Part shown: positions 10,043 to 17,305 of the stretch, piece by piece
How the letters are laid out: the number at the start of each line of letters is the position of its first letter
Numbering within the stretch: position 1 is the stretch's first letter
Origin: Leptospira idonii
GTDB lineage: Bacteria; Spirochaetota; Leptospiria; Leptospirales; Leptospiraceae
Assembly (NCBI RefSeq): GCF_004770995.1
Contig: NZ_RQHW01000003.1
Location: forward strand, 62,001-126,000
Length of the DNA: 64,000 nt
Reading direction: 5' to 3'
Program-made: the position numbers and the translations under genes
Notes under the pieces: generated by a model
What the model saw: only the letters and a program-made list of their open reading frames with translations
Databases searched by the model: none
What the model was told of the DNA's origin: nothing

Positions 10043-10095
10043 TTGACCGCTCGGTCAAGATTATGACCATTAGACTGACCGAATGGTCAAGATCG
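10043..10095. promoter_or_regulatory. TetR-type operator dyads upstream of the Het-C-like gene
   Basis: Two inverted repeats lie 11 to 63 bases upstream of the Het-C-like start. The first, at 10043-10058, is TTGACCG-CT-CGGTCAA with perfect 7-base arms. The second, at about 10076-10089, is TGACCGAATGGTCA, the same motif with one mismatch between its half-sites. A further half-site, ATGACCAT, lies between them. TGACCG-N2-CGGTCA is a typical TetR-family operator shape. No TetR gene is adjacent, so the regulator would be encoded elsewhere. The operator role is inferred from symmetry and position. Confidence 0.5.
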
Positions 10096-10145
10096 AGCTA
10101 AATAAAAATAGATTTCTGCGGTTTTTTCGTAAGAGAAACTGCTAC

Positions 10146-10697
10146 CTAATTTGCATGAAAGGATCTCGATCCTTCCTCTTCGGGAAGCAAAGGAAGGATG
10201 AAATAGGCGATGAAATCCAACTTACCCTTAGTGCCGGATTTTTGATAGATCGTGTATGTTTGTGTCTCTACAGTGCGAAGACTTGTCCCTCGTATTCCTG
10301 CAATTTGTTGGTTGGAAAAACCTCTCAGCACATAGGTTGCGATTTCTGATTCGGTTTCACTGAAGCCCCAACCCTCATATTGTTTTTGCACTCCCTTCCA
10401 AAACTCTTCTCTATCGGATTTGCTCAAAAGATTTTTGTGGTTTAACTTTTCGATCAGAAGTTTGGATTCGAAAATTTCTTTCCGCAAAGATTTCGATTCC
10501 CGAAAAACAAGATAAACGATCACTAAAGAAGAAAACCCGATACAAATTTCAACAAATCCGGTCAATTTAGATATAGAGTCTGTTAAGTGGACCTTACCGA
10601 AAAATTCGATTAGCTCCAAACTCATCCAGACCATAATCACGAAAGCATAGATTAAGAAAAATTTAGACCTTTTAGGTAATAATGAATGAAAGCTCAT
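10146..10697 (-). CDS. membrane-anchored LuxR-type transcriptional regulator
   Basis: This 183-residue protein has two N-terminal transmembrane segments (FFLIYAFVIMVWMSLELIEF and FVEICIGFSSLVIVYLVF), a short helical linker rich in Lys and Glu, and a C-terminal LuxR/GerE helix-turn-helix. The DNA-binding domain reads SETESEIATYVLRGFSNQQ, then IAGIRGTSLRTVETQTYTIYQKSG, matching the family pattern of a scaffold helix followed by recognition helix TVETQ (usually TVKNH). There is no receiver domain, so the signal is probably sensed in or at the membrane. A perfect 16-base palindrome sits just before its start codon, suggesting autoregulation. Confidence 0.85.
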   Translation of the reverse strand: MSFHSLLPKRSKFFLIYAFVIMVWMSLELIEFFGKVHLTDSISKLTGFVEICIGFSSLVIVYLVFRESKSLRKEIFESKLLIEKLNHKNLLSKSDREEFWKGVQKQYEGWGFSETESEIATYVLRGFSNQQIAGIRGTSLRTVETQTYTIYQKSGTKGKLDFIAYFILPLLPEEEGSRSFHAN

Positions 10698-10704
10698 ACG
10701 TAGT

Positions 10705-10720
10705 TCCCGTAATTACGGGA
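10705..10720. promoter_or_regulatory. perfect palindrome over the LuxR-type gene's ribosome site
   Basis: TCCCGTAATTACGGGA is a perfect 16-base palindrome whose near edge is 8 bases upstream of the ATG at 10697. On the coding strand its GGGA end is at ribosome-binding-site distance, so a protein bound here could block transcription or translation initiation. A binding site for the adjacent LuxR-type protein is the simplest reading, but it is not demonstrated. Confidence 0.4.
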
Positions 10721-10826
10721 TCCTCTTATAGATTAAATTTAAAAAAAGGATAAACTAAATCTCAGTCGCTTCTATAGGATACTGCCGGATGAAGTTTATG
10801 TTTATTAGATTCATTCGATCTACTAA

Positions 10827-11521
10827 ATGAAAGATAAAATAAATCAGGCCTCCTATTTTCTTCATAAATATTTTTTCCACTGCATCATCGTATCTTACTG
10901 GATCGGAGGAATGTTTCCTAGATTCGGATTATGGATCAAAGATACCAACTTAGGAACGTTCACCTTTATGGACGGAAGCAAAGTGAAAGTATCACTGGCC
11001 CTTATTTTACTATCTATGCTTTTGTTCAACGCAGGATTCGGGGTCAAAACATCCGAATTAAAAAATCTATTTCAAAAACCTAAACTGCTTCTTGCAGGAC
11101 TACTTGCGAACCTTTCCATCCCTATATTTTTTACGTTCTTATTATCCATCACCATGATTTTTTGGCACAACCAGAATGAAGTCCAAAACATATTGGTAGG
11201 ATTAGCATTGAGTTTAGGTTTGGTTTTATTTTCCACAATGCTCAGTCCGATCACCACGCCACTCGGCTTACATTCGATCGGATTTATGACTGAAGGAGAT
11301 TATTCAAACATATTAGCGGAAATTTACTGGCAAATTTATTGAATAGTTCGGAATCGGAAAAGATATCCTTAGGACTTGCTATGAACAATAACGGAACAGG
11401 GTTATTGCTCGCATCTTTGAGTTTGGCGATATATCCTTCCGTGATGCTCCCGATCCTTTTTTATAATTTGATTCAGCATATCGCAGCAGGATACGTAGAG
11501 AAAAAATGGATCGGCAATTAG
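10827..11521 (+). pseudogene. decayed bile acid:sodium symporter (SBF/BASS) family gene
   Basis: Two fragments in different frames belong to one transporter family. The first (10827-11342) has the N-terminal helices, FNAGFGVKTSELKNLFQKP and SLGLVLFSTMLSPITTPLGLH. The second (from about 11303 to 11521) has SSESEKISLGLAMNNNGTGLLLASLSLA and the last helix MLPILFYNLIQHIAAGYVEKK, which is the family's C-terminal end. Together they give about 230 residues where full-length members have 320 to 380. Relative to the family, about 20 residues carrying the MPIAGSSTAW-type block are missing between GLAL and SLGL, and a larger segment of over 100 residues is missing at the frame change near 11300-11320. 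The transporter cannot be functional as read. Confidence 0.8.
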
Positions 11522-12186
11522 CCGGCGCTCCCCTCATCTTCTCTCAAAATAGTTTCGATCACATCGACAAACACTTCGGGGTTCTGAGCGCCGCTGACAG
11601 CATACTTTCCTTGAAAAATATAATAAGGAACTCCGCTGACTCCGTTCTGTCTGTAATACGATATCTCTTGAGTGATGTCAGCCGTACCCATTCCCTTTTC
11701 CCATACGTCCAAGAAGATGGATTCATCGGAAATAAATTCTTTAACAATGTTCCAAACAACCGTTTTATCGGTGAGGTCTGCACCGGAAACGAAATGAGCC
11801 TGAAACAAGGCATCCACCATCTGACCTTGTTTGGAAGGATCTTTCATCAAACTGACGAATGTATGAAGGCGCAGCGTATTAGGAGCCTTTTCTATTTTCT
11901 CGAAATGAAAAGGGATTCCGATATCAATTCCTATTTTCATGATCCTTTCCCAAGCAGCATCTAACCCTCGTTCATTTCCGAACTTTTGAACCAGATGTTC
12001 TCTATAAGGAACTCCTTCTCCCGGAAGTTCCGGATTCAATTGATAAGGCCTCCATTGGATCTCAGGATTCACTTTGTCTTTTAATTTCTCCAAAGCGATT
12101 TCCAATTTCCTTTTTCCAACGTAACACCAAGGACAAACTACATCGGATACAATATCAATTTTGAGTGGAGGCAAAGAAGGATTCAT
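11518..12186 (-). CDS. DsbA-family FrnE-like oxidoreductase
   Basis: The 222-residue protein has the FrnE/2-hydroxychromene-2-carboxylate-isomerase layout of the thioredoxin superfamily: an N-terminal beta strand (KIDIVSDVVCPWCYVGK) with a CPWC active site at about residues 18-21, an all-helical insertion, and a C-terminal cis-Pro loop in GVSGVPYYIFQGKYAVSGAQ. There is no signal peptide, so it should act in the cytoplasm as a disulfide or polyketide-type oxidoreductase. Its exact substrate is unknown. The 3' end overlaps the end of the decayed symporter gene by 4 bases, and its start is 45 bases from the divergent nitroreductase gene. Confidence 0.88.
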   Translation of the reverse strand: MNPSLPPLKIDIVSDVVCPWCYVGKRKLEIALEKLKDKVNPEIQWRPYQLNPELPGEGVPYREHLVQKFGNERGLDAAWERIMKIGIDIGIPFHFEKIEKAPNTLRLHTFVSLMKDPSKQGQMVDALFQAHFVSGADLTDKTVVWNIVKEFISDESIFLDVWEKGMGTADITQEISYYRQNGVSGVPYYIFQGKYAVSGAQNPEVFVDVIETILREDEGSAG

Positions 12187-12231
12187 ATTTATTTAGACTT
12201 TTACAGGGGCAAAAAGGAACGACCCATTTTT

Positions 12232-13425
12232 ATGAAACAAGACCGTTTTTCACGCAAAAGTTTTTTACAAAAAGGTTTCCGAACGGGAGCGATCGTTTCA
12301 TTGGCTCCTCTTGTAAGTGAGATTTTCGCCTACGGAGAAGAAGATGCCGTTTCTTTCCGAGAAAACCCGATTCTCTATGCGGAAAAAATAGGTCTCAAAA
12401 GACCGATCGAAAAAATCATCCTAACGGCAACACTAGCGCCAAATTCACATAATACGCAGCCATGGAAAATCAAAATCGAATCCGACTCTTCCTTTCTATT
12501 GTACGGCGATCCGAAAAGACAACTTCTTTCCATCGATCCAGTCAATCGTCAATTTTATCATACACAAGGATGTTTTTTAGAATTAGCGAAGTTAGCTGCC
12601 GATTCTTTGATGTTCGATGCTAAAATCAATTTGTTTCCAAAAGGAATCGATTCCGTATCCAAAACAGGTTCCTCTCCTGTGGCAGAGTTCCGCATCTCTC
12701 CCAAAGATCTTTGCGTACACGATTTTCTATTTCCATCTCTTCCCAAAAGACAAATGAATCGAAGCGTATATTCGGGCGATTGGATCACAAAAAAAGAAAC
12801 CGACAAACTATTGCATTTAACAAATGCAAGTTTTTTAGACATACGATTCGTTCTCGGAAAAAAAGAGATCGAATCCTTCCTGCCTACTCTTCAAAATTCC
12901 TTCGCACAGGAAACGAATCTTACTGCACAAAATGAGGTCACAAGAGTTTGGTTTCGAAAATCGAAAGAGGAAATTTATTCAAAAAGAGACGGACTCACTC
13001 TGGAAGGAAACGGAATTTCAGGGATCAAAGGATGGGCTGCCAAAAAATTCTTTTTGGATCTAAGTTATGATGGTTGGCATTCGGAAGCCTCCAAAGCGGC
13101 ATCCATTGATTTATTCAAAAACCAATCCAACTCAAGCAAAGGTTTAGTGTTCTTTGTCACGAAGGGCAAAGACGATGCGAAAGAATGGGTCAAAACGGGA
13201 ATGGATTTTATGAGATTCACTTTGGCCTGCGCGGGAGAAAACATCGCCTTTCATACAATGAACCAAGCACTGGAAGATTATCCCGAAAGTTTAGTGTTCC
13301 ACGAAGAAATCAAAAGCCTTCTCGGTTTGAAAGGAACGGAAAGAGTTCAGCTTCTGGGAAGATTGGGAAGAAGCAGTTATAAATACGATTCCACCAGAAG
13401 AGGATTGGAAGAGATACTGATTTAA
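12232..13425 (+). CDS. Acg-type nitroreductase-family protein, probable Tat substrate
   Basis: This 397-residue protein begins with FSRKSFLQKG followed by a hydrophobic segment (GAIVSLAPLVSEIFA), resembling a twin-arginine signal with Arg-Lys in place of Arg-Arg. The body has the Acg/nitroreductase hallmark LAPNSHNTQPWKIKI at about residues 65-80, where the Asn-Thr-Gln-Pro-Trp block contributes to the FMN pocket, and a C-terminal GLKGTERVQLLGRLGRS segment close to the family's end motif. The Acg family is a nitroreductase-like fold in which some members sequester FMN rather than reduce substrates. It is divergent from the FrnE-like gene and converges on the TauE/SafE gene with a 4-base gap. 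Confidence 0.8.
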   Translation: MKQDRFSRKSFLQKGFRTGAIVSLAPLVSEIFAYGEEDAVSFRENPILYAEKIGLKRPIEKIILTATLAPNSHNTQPWKIKIESDSSFLLYGDPKRQLLSIDPVNRQFYHTQGCFLELAKLAADSLMFDAKINLFPKGIDSVSKTGSSPVAEFRISPKDLCVHDFLFPSLPKRQMNRSVYSGDWITKKETDKLLHLTNASFLDIRFVLGKKEIESFLPTLQNSFAQETNLTAQNEVTRVWFRKSKEEIYSKRDGLTLEGNGISGIKGWAAKKFFLDLSYDGWHSEASKAASIDLFKNQSNSSKGLVFFVTKGKDDAKEWVKTGMDFMRFTLACAGENIAFHTMNQALEDYPESLVFHEEIKSLLGLKGTERVQLLGRLGRSSYKYDSTRRGLEEILI

Positions 13426-13429
13426 AAAA

Positions 13430-14335
13430 CTACAAACGAAGTAGTTTTCCCAAAATATACCAGCTTACTACGATTAACTGAGAAGAACCTAGAACCATCA
13501 GAATCGTGTAAGGTCTTGTTTGAACTGCTTTCAAAGAACCGACTCTTGCTCCGAAAAAACCTCCTATGGTTCCCACCAAAGCGAGATCCAAATGCAGTTT
13601 TCCTTCCAGATAAAAAAGTACGGAAGTTCCGAAAGAAGTAATGAAGATTCCCAAAAAGGAAGTAGCTACCGCCTCTACAGGCTCCATTTTGAAATAATAA
13701 ACGAAAAGAGGTACCGCCAAGAACCCTCCCCCGATTCCCAATATGGAAGAAAAAAGTCCGAAGGCGACTCCGGTAGCCAACACTACCAGTATGGGACGAA
13801 GGGAAAAAATCAGATCCGGATTGTACGATCGTTTGGCGGTCTTTTCCTCAGGAGGCAGATCTTTCTGCAAATACCATTGTTTTCTCTTTCGAAAGGCGGA
13901 AAGTAAATTATAAATCCCTAATATTCCTAAAAAAACAGTGAATACGAACAGATATACCAATTCGGAGACAGGCATTCCGTAATAGATTGTTCTTCCCAAT
14001 TCGGTATCTTCGAATCGTCCGAATTTCCAAGCGATGTATTGCGCGGAAGGAATCGAAGTCACAAGAAGAAGCAATCCTTCTCTCCACCTTACTTTATCGT
14101 TCTTAAAATAAACGATCAAACCAGAAAGAGCGGAAAGAGGCATTTGAGCCAAAGAAACAGCTACTGCCTGTACGGCGGATAGATGGAAAAAACTATGAAA
14201 GAAAGGAGTATATACGAAGCCTCCGCCGATTCCTAAGAAGGAAGCCAAGTAACCAACGAAAAAACCTACTAGGAGAACGGCAAAGATCCCCGGGTAAAAA
14301 CCCAGGGAAAATTCATGGAAGATGGAAAAATCCAA
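13430..14335 (-). CDS. TauE/SafE-family sulfite exporter-like permease
   Basis: The 301-residue integral membrane protein shows the two-fold internal repeat of the family: VGFFVGYLASFLGIGGGFVYTP near the N terminus and ATGVAFGLFSSILGIGGGFLAVP in the second half, each a helix followed by the Gly-rich LGIGGG turn. About eight hydrophobic helices are visible. A charged cytoplasmic loop (FRKRKQWYLQKDLPPEEKTAKR) separates the halves. Family members export sulfite, sulfoacetate or related anions; the substrate here is unknown. It lies 12 bases downstream of a small lipoprotein gene on the same strand. Confidence 0.9.
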   Translation of the reverse strand: MDFSIFHEFSLGFYPGIFAVLLVGFFVGYLASFLGIGGGFVYTPFFHSFFHLSAVQAVAVSLAQMPLSALSGLIVYFKNDKVRWREGLLLLVTSIPSAQYIAWKFGRFEDTELGRTIYYGMPVSELVYLFVFTVFLGILGIYNLLSAFRKRKQWYLQKDLPPEEKTAKRSYNPDLIFSLRPILVVLATGVAFGLFSSILGIGGGFLAVPLFVYYFKMEPVEAVATSFLGIFITSFGTSVLFYLEGKLHLDLALVGTIGGFFGARVGSLKAVQTRPYTILMVLGSSQLIVVSWYILGKLLRL

Positions 14336-14347
14336 TGTTAAGACGAT

Positions 14348-14905
14348 TTAAAAGTGAGATTTTGCATCTTCGAAAAATTGATTTGTGATTCTTTCGAAAA
14401 CTTCTTTCTCTGTCGCAGTCTCACTGTTAAAGAACGCAAACACTGCTAGAACGATCCACTGGGAATAATTTCGAAATACATGGTATTCATAAACTCCCAC
14501 TTTGTTTCCGTTTTTGTAGAGATGGTATTCGATATCGTATCCGTCTTGGTTCGACCAAGCAGGGAGAAATGTAGCGGTCAAAGTGGAAAGGCCTAAAAAC
14601 ACAACGGCAGGAGTGGATGGACTTCTATAGTTCACCTTCACATTTACCAAATAACCGGCCTTAGGTACGTTTTCTCCTTCCGATGTTTTTTTAAATTGAG
14701 TTTTGTTGTCGAAGTAATTCTTTAACGCCTCTCTTCCTCCCAAATTCAATTTAGGGAAAGAAGGAAGTGCATACACAAACTCTGCATCGGAAGTTTTTTC
14801 GTGAGCAGGAACGGGAGGGATTTTCGGAAAATCCTTATAGCTGATCAAACAGTTGGAAAAAGCAAAAACAAACGTAGTGATTAAAATAGTTTTCGTAAAT
14901 TTCAT
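14348..14905 (-). CDS. hypothetical lipoprotein
   Basis: I place the start at the ATG at 14905, giving about 185 residues, because it is preceded by AAGGAC at good spacing and begins a clear signal peptide (MKFTKTILITTFVFAFSNC) with a lipobox Cys. A longer in-frame start at 15010 would run into the upstream gene and bury the signal. The mature part has no recognised motif, apart from a hydrophobic stretch (TPAVVFLGLSTLTATFLPAW) and a near-C-terminal hydrophobic segment (SQWIVLAVFAFFN), so it may sit in or on a membrane. It follows the CPACG protein by 10 bases. Confidence 0.75.
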   Translation of the reverse strand: MKFTKTILITTFVFAFSNCLISYKDFPKIPPVPAHEKTSDAEFVYALPSFPKLNLGGREALKNYFDNKTQFKKTSEGENVPKAGYLVNVKVNYRSPSTPAVVFLGLSTLTATFLPAWSNQDGYDIEYHLYKNGNKVGVYEYHVFRNYSQWIVLAVFAFFNSETATEKEVFERITNQFFEDAKSHF

Positions 14906-14915
14906 AACAAAGTCC

Positions 14916-15356
14916 TTAATTTTGGCTGTGGTCGTGATGACCTTCCGCATCGTGTCTTCTTTCCAATTCATCGTATAACTCTTGTTGATCTTCATCGAAA
15001 TAGAGTTCATAACCGATGCGCAGACAGACGGAATCTTCTCCGTTTTCCATCTCTCCTGCGAGAATTACATTCATGGCAAAAAAAGTATCCGATTCCGCTT
15101 CCTCTAAGAATGCATCCGCAGCTTCCCATTCTCCGAAATCCGCTACGGATTCCTTTCTAAAAGGGGCAACTACTTCATCGAACTCGTCCGTGATGTAATT
15201 GTATTCGCCCGACTCACTGTCAATGATGAATTGAACATGATGGCAACCAGGCCCGCCGTCTTCCAGCGGAGATAAAACCATTGTACCGCACGCAGGGCAA
15301 TGAATACGAGGGTCAATGGCACCGTGAGGCCATGTGATGTTGATGGTTTCGATCAT
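14916..15356 (-). CDS. hypothetical acidic protein with CxxC motif
   Basis: I choose the ATG at 15356, with GGAGCGG 8 bases upstream, over a longer in-frame ATG at 15398. The resulting 146-residue protein is strongly acidic and starts METINITWPHG-like after the first residue. It has one HCPACGTMV motif near residue 20 that could hold a metal or a disulfide, and a second Cys-His pair (GPGCHHVQF) soon after, so a zinc site of Cys/Cys/Cys/His type is possible. It ends in a His-rich tail (HDAEGHHDHSQN). I do not recognise the family. Tandem with the lipoprotein gene downstream. Confidence 0.72.
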   Translation of the reverse strand: MIETINITWPHGAIDPRIHCPACGTMVLSPLEDGGPGCHHVQFIIDSESGEYNYITDEFDEVVAPFRKESVADFGEWEAADAFLEEAESDTFFAMNVILAGEMENGEDSVCLRIGYELYFDEDQQELYDELERRHDAEGHHDHSQN

Positions 15357-15510
15357 AATGTACCGCTCCGATTCAAGGGGATAATATGATTGTTTCAATT
15401 GTGCCGGATCTGAAAAGAAGATTCCTGTTTTTTTCTTTCAATCTTTTCCGAACAAAAGATTCTTTCCCTACGGCTGTCATAAAAAGGAAACAAATTTTAC
15501 AAAACTAACG

Positions 15511-15924
15511 ATGGATATAGACCAAGAATTTGGTGAAGCCTTTCACTCATCCTTTCGTGAATTTTTCGGAAACGAAAAAGAATCCGGTTGGGAACTTTAC
15601 AACCTCATCTCCAATAATGAAATCACTCATCAATCCTGGATGACATTCACAATCAGAAATCCTTTGGCGGGAAGAGCCATTGTATTTCGTTACGATCGTG
15701 CGGAACAGAAGTTCTACGCAATGTTGAAAGTCCAAGTCATCCCGGGAGAAGAAGACTGGAATTTAGACCTTCTCTTCAAAAAAAAAGGTTTCACTCAGTT
15801 AGACTCCATGGAAGTCATAAAAGACAGCGGAGAATGGATGTTTCATTCTTTAGCGCGCCATTATTTCGGAATTATACTTTCTTTTTGCCCCAGAATCTTG
15901 GAGCCGGATTTCCTAGTAGAATGA
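15511..15924 (+). CDS. hypothetical protein
   Basis: A 137-residue soluble protein with no signal peptide and no motif that I recognise. The predicted make-up is alpha/beta with several aromatic residues (SGWELYNLI, HQSWMTFTIRNPLAGRAIVFRYD). It is divergent from the CxxC protein across 112 bases and converges on the YihY gene. Codon use is like its neighbours, so it appears native and translated. Confidence 0.65.
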   Translation: MDIDQEFGEAFHSSFREFFGNEKESGWELYNLISNNEITHQSWMTFTIRNPLAGRAIVFRYDRAEQKFYAMLKVQVIPGEEDWNLDLLFKKKGFTQLDSMEVIKDSGEWMFHSLARHYFGIILSFCPRILEPDFLVE

Positions 15925-15931
15925 TACAAGT

Positions 15932-15987
15932 CTGTTTCTCCAAAATCGTTTTCTAAGAGAAACAGCATTTAACAAAAACTAGTTTTT
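15932..15987. terminator. inverted repeats between convergent genes
   Basis: CTGTTTCTC at 15932-15940 and GAGAAACAG at 15957-15965 form a 9-base stem with a 16-base loop. It is followed by the perfect palindrome AAAAACTAGTTTTT at 15974-15987, which gives a T-run for plus-strand transcripts. The position between two convergent genes suggests a bidirectional terminator. The stems are AT-rich and may be weak. Confidence 0.45.
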
Positions 15988-16849
15988 ATTTTTTATCATC
16001 GGGTTTTGGGATCACCCTCGTTTGGTTCCACACATAGCCCCAAATAAAGAATGTGGAATTAAAATAAGCATACAACATCAATACGACCATTTTGGAAAGA
16101 AGATCGTATGCGAAGGAATAGTTTACTCCTACGTTTTTAAACCTAAGATACAATTGAAATCCGAATGTTAAAATAAGCCATAAGGAGGCAGCAATGATAG
16201 CGCCCGGCAAACTTTCCCGAATCGCAGTTTTCTTTTTGGAAATAAAAGAATAATAAAAACTAAACAAACTAACAATGATTAAAAATGCAAGGACGGATAA
16301 AAAAACGGCAGGATACTTTCTGAAAAAACCAATCTTCCAAGTACGAAATAAAAATCTTTCTATATGGAACAATCCGAAGCTGACATAAAAATAAACCAGC
16401 AGAAGACCGGAAGAGATAAAGAGCAGGCGTAAGTTGATCCACTGGCTTCTCCAAAATCCGATTTTGGTGGAATCGTCACTGATGAACCGCAAAGACTTTC
16501 CGATGGCTCCGAAAATGGTAAGACTCGAAAAGAAAGATACTACCAAACTTACTGCTAGAATTTTATAGCTCTTAACTTTTGTTAAATTTTCAATACTTTT
16601 GTCTATGGGATGAAAGATCGGCTGAGGAAGAACCTTTCCTACTTGGTCCGTGAGAAGATTGATCATTTTGGGATCTTGAGTGATGCTTAAAATCGAAACG
16701 AACACCACCAAAAGAGGAAACAAGGTCAAAAGAAACGTGAAAGACATCTCTGAAGCGAGACCGTGCACATCATAATCGTACACTTTGCGAAAAAAACGAA
16801 CCAATCTCTGCACAAAGAAAAGAGTCGCTGGAGAAGAGTTTTGTGGCAA
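15986..16849 (-). CDS. YihY/BrkB-family (UPF0761) membrane protein
   Basis: The 287-residue protein has about six transmembrane helices and the family's N-terminal block: FFRKVYDYDVHGLASEMSFTFLLTLFPLLVVF, closely matching the usual LAASLAYYTLLSLFPLLL pattern. Downstream helices include YKILAVSLVVSFFSSLTIFGAI and LPGAIIAASLWLILTFGFQLYL, and the usual ending VVLMLYAYFNSTFFIWGYVWNQ is present. These inner-membrane proteins were once called ribonuclease BN; that name was a misassignment and their role remains unclear. It converges on the hypothetical gene at 15511-15924. Confidence 0.9.
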   Translation of the reverse strand: MPQNSSPATLFFVQRLVRFFRKVYDYDVHGLASEMSFTFLLTLFPLLVVFVSILSITQDPKMINLLTDQVGKVLPQPIFHPIDKSIENLTKVKSYKILAVSLVVSFFSSLTIFGAIGKSLRFISDDSTKIGFWRSQWINLRLLFISSGLLLVYFYVSFGLFHIERFLFRTWKIGFFRKYPAVFLSVLAFLIIVSLFSFYYSFISKKKTAIRESLPGAIIAASLWLILTFGFQLYLRFKNVGVNYSFAYDLLSKMVVLMLYAYFNSTFFIWGYVWNQTRVIPKPDDKK

Positions 16850-17039
16850 TTACGTTTTATTCCAGGGAACTCACTACAAGCTGATCCTAGAATAACGGGG
16901 AATATTCGGATTTGATGATATAGACCCGTAAATAGAGAGACAGAAGCCTAAACCAAACAGGCCCTCTCCTGCAAATAAATTGCGAAAGAAGATCTGGAAT
17001 TTGGGGATTGGGAAATATTTTCTCTTGCCCCTCCACAGG

Positions 17040-17073
17040 GTACATCAACCCTGGAAGAATCCTAGTGATGTAC
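17040..17073. promoter_or_regulatory. inverted repeat in the leader of the small 17093 gene
   Basis: GTACATCA at 17040-17047 and TGATGTAC at 17066-17073 are perfect 8-base inverted repeats 18 bases apart. They end 6 bases before the AAGGGG ribosome site of the 55-codon gene. They could be a protein-binding dyad or a leader hairpin. No regulator is identifiable. Confidence 0.3.
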
Positions 17074-17092
17074 CTATAAGGGGAAAACTTCC

Positions 17093-17260
17093 ATGTCAGA
17101 AGAAAAAGAAAAGAAAAACAAAAAGATTTCAAAAATGACGATCGATGAAATCGATCAGGCCATTAAAAAATCAGTAGAGTCCATGAACGGCCAATCCAGC
17201 CTTTACGTAAGACATCTACGTGAAAGAAAAGAGGAACTTTTAGCCAAGAAAAAGGGTTAA
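17093..17260 (+). CDS. small basic/acidic helical protein, 55 residues
   Basis: An ATG at 17093 has AAGGGG about 9 bases upstream and opens a 55-codon frame ending in TAA at 17260. The product starts MSEEKEKKNKKISKM, continues TIDEIDQAIKKSVESM, and ends with RERKEELLAKKKG. The composition is very high in Lys and Glu with a heptad-like pattern, suggesting one or two amphipathic helices. I do not recognise it. A hairpin with GCCCGCC arms (17273-17289) follows the stop directly, so it may be its own transcription unit. Confidence 0.65.
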   Translation: MSEEKEKKNKKISKMTIDEIDQAIKKSVESMNGQSSLYVRHLRERKEELLAKKKG

Positions 17261-17272
17261 TTTTCCTAAATC

Positions 17273-17289
17273 GCCCGCCGCAGGCGGGC
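17273..17289. terminator. GC-rich hairpin after the small gene
   Basis: GCCCGCC at 17273-17279 and GGCGGGC at 17283-17289 form a perfect 7-base GC stem around a 3-base loop. It lies between the small gene's stop and the ABC-F start. There is no T-run, so it may be a weak terminator, a processing barrier or a dispersed palindromic repeat. Confidence 0.4.
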
Positions 17290-17305
17290 ACTCCTTCGAC
17301 CTTCC

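Noticed and set aside
11506..11964. 152-residue plus-strand frame
   Set aside because: It is antisense to the FrnE-like gene, whose CPWC site and cis-Pro loop show the real coding strand.
16887..17132. 81-residue hydrophobic frame on the minus strand
   Set aside because: It overlaps the start of the 55-residue plus-strand gene that has a ribosome site, and its hydrophobicity is explained by the pyrimidine-rich strand.
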